Positions 13,897 to 16,178 of a stretch of 16,178 nucleotides of DNA are shown in pieces. Origin of the DNA: an uncultured Anaerovibrio sp. GTDB taxonomy: Bacteria > Bacillota > Negativicutes > Selenomonadales > Selenomonadaceae. The notes beneath the pieces were generated by a model, which was given only the letters and a program-made list of their open reading frames with translations, searched no databases and was not told where the DNA came from. Location: NCBI GenBank assembly GCA_900768695.1, contig CAAGDY010000216.1, positions 1 through 16,178 of the forward strand, given 5' to 3'. The translations under genes and the position numbers were made by a program. Each line of letters begins with the position of its first letter. The first letter of the stretch is position 1.

Positions 13897-14679
13897 ATGA
13901 AAACAGCGTTGACGATAGCAGGCAGTGATTGCAGTGGCGGTGCCGGGATACAGGCGGATTTGAAGACCATGCTGGCTAATGGCGTGTACGGCATGAGTGC
14001 CATTACGGCTCTGACGGCACAGAATACAACCGGTGTAGCGGCGATTATGAATGTGACGCCTGAGTTTTTGGGACAGCAGCTGGACTGCATTTTTACGGAT
14101 ATTTTTCCTGATGCGGTCAAGATAGGCATGGTTTCCGACAAGGACTTAATCCGGATGATAGCGGAAAAACTGCGGCAGTATCAGCCAAAGCATGTGGTGG
14201 TGGACCCGGTGATGGTGGCTACCAGCGGTGCCAGGCTGATTGCCGATGATGCGGTGGAGGTACTGCAGCAGGAGTTGTTTCCGCTGGCAACGGTGCTGAC
14301 ACCGAATATCCCGGAGGCGGAGGTGCTTTTGGGAGAGAAAATTGCCAGCAAGGAAATGATGGAAGGGGCGGCAGAGAAGATTGGCAGGCAGTACGGCTGT
14401 AGTGTTCTCTGCAAGGGAGGTCACAGCATCAATGATGCCAATGACCTTTTGTATGCAGATGACAGCCTGACATGGTTTGCCGGAAAGCGCATTGACAATC
14501 CCAACACGCACGGTACAGGCTGTACCCTGTCCTCCGCCATTGCTGCCAATCTGGCCAAGGGCTGTGAGCTGGCAGAGGCAGTCAGGCTGGCAAAGGAGTA
14601 TATTTCCGGCGCACTGGCAGATATGCTGGATTTGGGCAGGGGCAGTGGCCCGATGAATCACGGCTATCTGCTAAAATGA
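13897..14679 (+). CDS. thiD: Hydroxymethylpyrimidine / phosphomethylpyrimidine kinase ThiD
   Basis: ThiD phosphorylates HMP and then HMP-P with ATP to give HMP-PP for thiamine synthesis. The 260-residue ribokinase-fold product starts TALTIAGSDCSGGAGIQADL (3-22), the family's N-terminal signature. It has ITALTAQNTTGV (36-47), where Q43 fits the HMP-kinase type, VVDPVMVATSGARL (101-114), LTPNIPEAEVL (134-144), and the phosphate/anion-hole motif NTHGTGCTLSSAIAANLA (203-220) with catalytic C209. ATG 13897 is chosen because GGAG (13884-13887) lies 9 bases upstream; an in-frame TTG at 13882 overlaps that site. No other thi genes or TPP riboswitch are near, so it stands alone. Related enzymes can also act on pyridoxal, but this copy looks like a standard ThiD. 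Confidence 0.93.
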   Translation: MKTALTIAGSDCSGGAGIQADLKTMLANGVYGMSAITALTAQNTTGVAAIMNVTPEFLGQQLDCIFTDIFPDAVKIGMVSDKDLIRMIAEKLRQYQPKHVVVDPVMVATSGARLIADDAVEVLQQELFPLATVLTPNIPEAEVLLGEKIASKEMMEGAAEKIGRQYGCSVLCKGGHSINDANDLLYADDSLTWFAGKRIDNPNTHGTGCTLSSAIAANLAKGCELAEAVRLAKEYISGALADMLDLGRGSGPMNHGYLLK

Positions 14680-14702
14680 CTTTTCCTTTTGGCATAGCGA
14701 TG

Positions 14703-14711
14703 TGGTATAAT
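14703..14711 (+). promoter_or_regulatory. Extended -10 promoter of the Sel1-LRR gene
   Basis: TGG-TATAAT (TG at 14703-14704, TATAAT 14706-14711) is a full extended -10 element. No good -35 lies 17 bases upstream (TTCCTT at 14683). Start of transcription near 14718 leaves about 42 nt before the ATG, and the promoter sits just after the thiD stop. Confidence 0.5.
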
Positions 14712-14759
14712 GGAATGTAGTTGTTGTGGTGGAATAATGACTGTCAGAAGGGGATATCG

Positions 14760-15806
14760 ATGCGTATGGAACGAAATATAAGCGCGGATATAGATGAAAG
14801 TATAGCGTGGCACAGGCGGGCGGCAGAGGCAGGCAATGCCAAGTCCATGTTTATGCTGGGGAAGATTTTGTGTGAGGAAAAGAATGACGAGGAAAGTGGC
14901 ATGTACTGGTTGCACAAGGCCTATGAAAATGGCTATGCGGATGCGGCGGGCTATTGCGGTACTGACCTGTCGTATGAGCATGTGCCGGGCGGCATAGCCG
15001 TGACAGGTGCGCGCAAGCATGTGAATAATCTCAGTATTCCGCCCATTATTGATGGCGTGACTGTTGTGGCTATTGGTGAATACGCTTTCAGGTATTGCAA
15101 TAATCTGCGCAGTATCAGGCTGCCGGCAGGAGTTATGGAGATAGGCCAGGGAGCGTTTTCCGGCTGTAGCGGACTGAATAGCATCGAACTGCCGGACAAG
15201 GTGAAAAAGATAGGCGTGGGTGCTTTTTACAGGTGTAGCAGTCTGGGCAGTATCAGGTTGCCCTCCGGCATGACCGAAATCGAGCAGGGAACCTTTGCCG
15301 GGTGCAGCAACCTGTGGCGTATTGAGCTGCCGTCAGGCATAACCAAAATAGGTGCTGGTGCCTTTTCGGAGTGTTCCGGCCTGGAAAAGATTGTTTTGCC
15401 GTCAGGCGTGACGGAAATCGGGCAGGGAATTTTTGCCGGGTGCAGCAGCCTGGAGAGTGTAGCTCTGCCGGAGGGGCTGACACTGGTGAGCATAGGGGCA
15501 TTTTATAAATGCTGTAGTCTGGAAAGTATTGATTTGCCGGCAGGTATTACTGCGATAGGTGATGGTGCTTTTTCCGGTTGTATCAGCCTGGCCGGTGTGA
15601 AGCTGCCGGATGGTGTGAAGAAGCTGGGTCAGGGGGCTTTTGCCGGGTGCATAAACCTGACCGGCATGGAGCTTTCTTCGGCACTGGCTGAGGTTGCCGA
15701 TGATTCCTTTGCCGGCTGCATGAGGCTGGATAAAAATGTGCTGGAGAAGGTGCAGTCAATCAATCCTAATGTACAGCTTACTGCCTGTGAGCATCGTGAA
15801 AGATGA
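14760..15806 (+). CDS. Sel1-like plus BspA-type leucine-rich repeat protein
   Basis: The 348-residue product has two parts. Residues about 12-66 read as Sel1-like (SLR) repeats: ESIAWHRRAAEAGNAKSMFM and then GMYWLHKAYENGYADAAGY. From residue 109 come about ten tandem 23-residue repeats of the BspA/LRR_5 type, consensus AFxxCxxLxxIxLPxGxxxIGxG; examples are AFRYCNNLRSIRLPAG, TFAGCSNLWRIELPSG and AFYKCCSLESIDLPAG. The last two are degenerate. No signal peptide, membrane anchor or sorting signal is seen, so it should stay in the cytoplasm, unlike many BspA proteins at cell surfaces. Both modules are protein-binding scaffolds; no enzyme motif is present. ATG 14760 has AAGGGG (14748-14753) in place; an in-frame TTG at 14721 has none. 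It has its own promoter and is unlinked in function to thiD and leuS. The binding partner is unknown. Confidence 0.85.
   Translation: MRMERNISADIDESIAWHRRAAEAGNAKSMFMLGKILCEEKNDEESGMYWLHKAYENGYADAAGYCGTDLSYEHVPGGIAVTGARKHVNNLSIPPIIDGVTVVAIGEYAFRYCNNLRSIRLPAGVMEIGQGAFSGCSGLNSIELPDKVKKIGVGAFYRCSSLGSIRLPSGMTEIEQGTFAGCSNLWRIELPSGITKIGAGAFSECSGLEKIVLPSGVTEIGQGIFAGCSSLESVALPEGLTLVSIGAFYKCCSLESIDLPAGITAIGDGAFSGCISLAGVKLPDGVKKLGQGAFAGCINLTGMELSSALAEVADDSFAGCMRLDKNVLEKVQSINPNVQLTACEHRER
15084..15773 (+). repeat. In-gene 69-bp tandem repeats encoding the LRR units
   Basis: About ten units of 69 bases (23 codons) run from the first AF at 15084. Units are diverged but share blocks such as GGAGCGTTTTCCGGCTGTAG-like starts and CTGCCG(T)CAGG cores. 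Recombination between units could change copy number. Confidence 0.8.
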
Positions 15807-15835
15807 TATGGTATGCCCGGCATATAAAAGCTGGC

Positions 15836-15953
15836 GCTATTGCTTCGGCAGCTGGATTGCCTCAGCGGCTGTGAGGCTGGTGTTATTGCTATTGCTTCAG
15901 CGGCTGTGAAGCTGGTGCTGGTGCTATTGCTATTGCTATTGCCCCGATAGCTG
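15836..15953 (+). repeat. Degenerate repeats in the spacer upstream of leuS
   Basis: A 19-base unit occurs three times: GCTATTGCTTCGGCAGCTG (15836-15854), GCTATTGCTTCAGCGGCTG (15888-15906) and GCTATTGCCCCGATAGCTG (15935-15953), at 52- and 47-base intervals. A further pair, TCAGCGGCTGTGAGGCTGGTG-like at 15862-15882 and 15897-15917, differs by one base. The hexamer GCTATT is repeated in tandem at 15923-15940. No protein-like product is evident across the block, and nothing coding is supported from 15807 to 16122. Confidence 0.6.
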
Positions 15954-15989
15954 TGAATCTGTCCATTGTGGCTGGCAAAATCTGAGGTG

Positions 15990-16030
15990 AGTATCTGCAG
16001 ATGAGATACTGGTTGACGATAAACCGTCAA
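15990..16030 (+). promoter_or_regulatory. Two dyads at the leuS promoter, possible operators
   Basis: AGTATCT (15990-15996) pairs with AGATACT (16004-16010). Next to it, TTGACG (16013-16018) is a perfect inverted match to CGTCAA (16025-16030), so the second dyad includes the -35 box itself. A protein bound there could block the promoter; no regulator is identified. Confidence 0.4.
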
Positions 16031-16042
16031 ATACGATATAAT
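16013..16042 (+). promoter_or_regulatory. leuS promoter
   Basis: TTGACG (16013-16018) and TATAAT (16037-16042) are separated by 18 bases. The start near 16049 gives a leader of about 74 nt before the GTG codon. Confidence 0.75.
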
Positions 16043-16069
16043 ATGCTGTGGTTGATTCTACGAATTTAT

Positions 16070-16096
16070 GCCCTGGTTGGAGTATTCAGCCAGGGC
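16070..16096 (+). other. Leader hairpin upstream of leuS
   Basis: A 10-bp stem GCCCTGGTTG (16070-16079) / CAGCCAGGGC (16087-16096; one G-T wobble) has a 7-base loop GAGTATT. The following AATTTATATTTTA is AT-rich but lacks a clean T-run, and the ribosome binding site AGGAGG comes at 16110-16115. The T-box antiterminator consensus is absent, so this is not a tRNA-sensing T-box. Confidence 0.5.
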
Positions 16097-16122
16097 CAAT
16101 TTATATTTTAGGAGGCTATATC

Positions 16123-16178
16123 GTGGAGAAATATTCACCGCAAAGCATAGAAAAGAAATGGCAGTCCAAGTGGCTGGC
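16123..16178 (+). CDS. leuS: Leucyl-tRNA synthetase LeuS, N-terminal fragment (3' end outside window)
   Basis: Only 18 complete codons are visible. They read (V/M)EKYSPQSIEKKWQSKWL, matching the N-terminus of bacterial LeuS, which typically begins with a Y-x-P-x-x-I-E-x-K-W-Q pattern. LeuS charges tRNA-Leu with leucine using ATP in the cytoplasm. The start is GTG at 16123, with AGGAGG (16110-16115) 7 bases upstream; no nearer ATG fits this frame. It has its own promoter and leader hairpin. The HIGH and KMSKS active-site motifs and the editing domain lie beyond the window. Identification from so few residues is good but not certain. Confidence 0.85.
   Translation, partial: MEKYSPQSIEKKWQSKWL

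Noticed and set aside
15923..15942. CRISPR-like array in the leuS spacer
   Set aside because: Units are degenerate, spacing is irregular, and the hexamer tandem is simple sequence; there are no unique spacers and no cas genes.
16043..16122. T-box leader for leuS
   Set aside because: The leader of about 74 nt is too short, and there is no T-box antiterminator consensus or terminator T-run.

Overview
The window looks like chromosome of a Firmicute, most likely a Selenomonadaceae-like member of the Negativicutes. This is inferred from the thyX-rlmB-yacP-sigH gene order, strong AGGAGG-type ribosome binding sites, a moderately GC-rich coding background with AT-rich intergenic stretches, and a complex I operon without the NADH-oxidising subunits. 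All convincing genes are on the + strand.

Region 1 (1-3063) holds nucleotide and RNA metabolism genes and a sigma factor. It runs from the 3' end of thyX (FAD-dependent thymidylate synthase) through rlmB (23S rRNA 2'-O-methyltransferase), yacP/rae1 (NYN-domain ribonuclease) and sigH (sigma-70 family, SigH type). sigH has a near-consensus promoter. A possible 36-residue ORF follows sigH and ends 2 bases before a clean intrinsic terminator. A long imperfect hairpin lies between rlmB and yacP.

Region 2 (3064-13282) is the main feature, an 11-gene complex I operon nuoABCDHIJKLMN with overlapping or nearly abutting genes. nuoE, nuoF and nuoG are absent, so the complex should take electrons from something other than NADH through NuoEFG, for example reduced ferredoxin through NuoI. 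Before nuoA is a leader of about 300 nt with a promoter, a possible three-way-junction RNA, and alternative stems. One of these stems is followed by a T-rich tract just before the nuoA ribosome binding site. This is the best candidate here for an undescribed regulatory element. NuoM lacks the TM7 lysine of the usual proton-pump pattern, while NuoL and NuoN keep it.

Region 3 (13283-14679) begins with an AT-rich, frameshifted C-terminal remnant of an Rpn/PD-(D/E)XK transposase-nuclease family protein. A terminator follows, then a solitary thiD (HMP/HMP-P kinase) with its own promoter.

Region 4 (14680-16178) has a cytoplasmic-looking protein combining an N-terminal Sel1-like segment with about ten 23-residue BspA-type leucine-rich repeats. 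After it comes a 316-nt intergenic region with degenerate repeats, two dyads, a strong promoter and a leader hairpin. The window ends in the first codons of leuS (leucyl-tRNA synthetase).

No tRNA, rRNA, CRISPR array or complete insertion sequence was seen. Nothing amounts to a clear new multi-gene system; the interest lies in the nuo leader, the NuoM substitution, the rlmB-yacP hairpin, the Sel1-LRR protein and the leuS upstream region.
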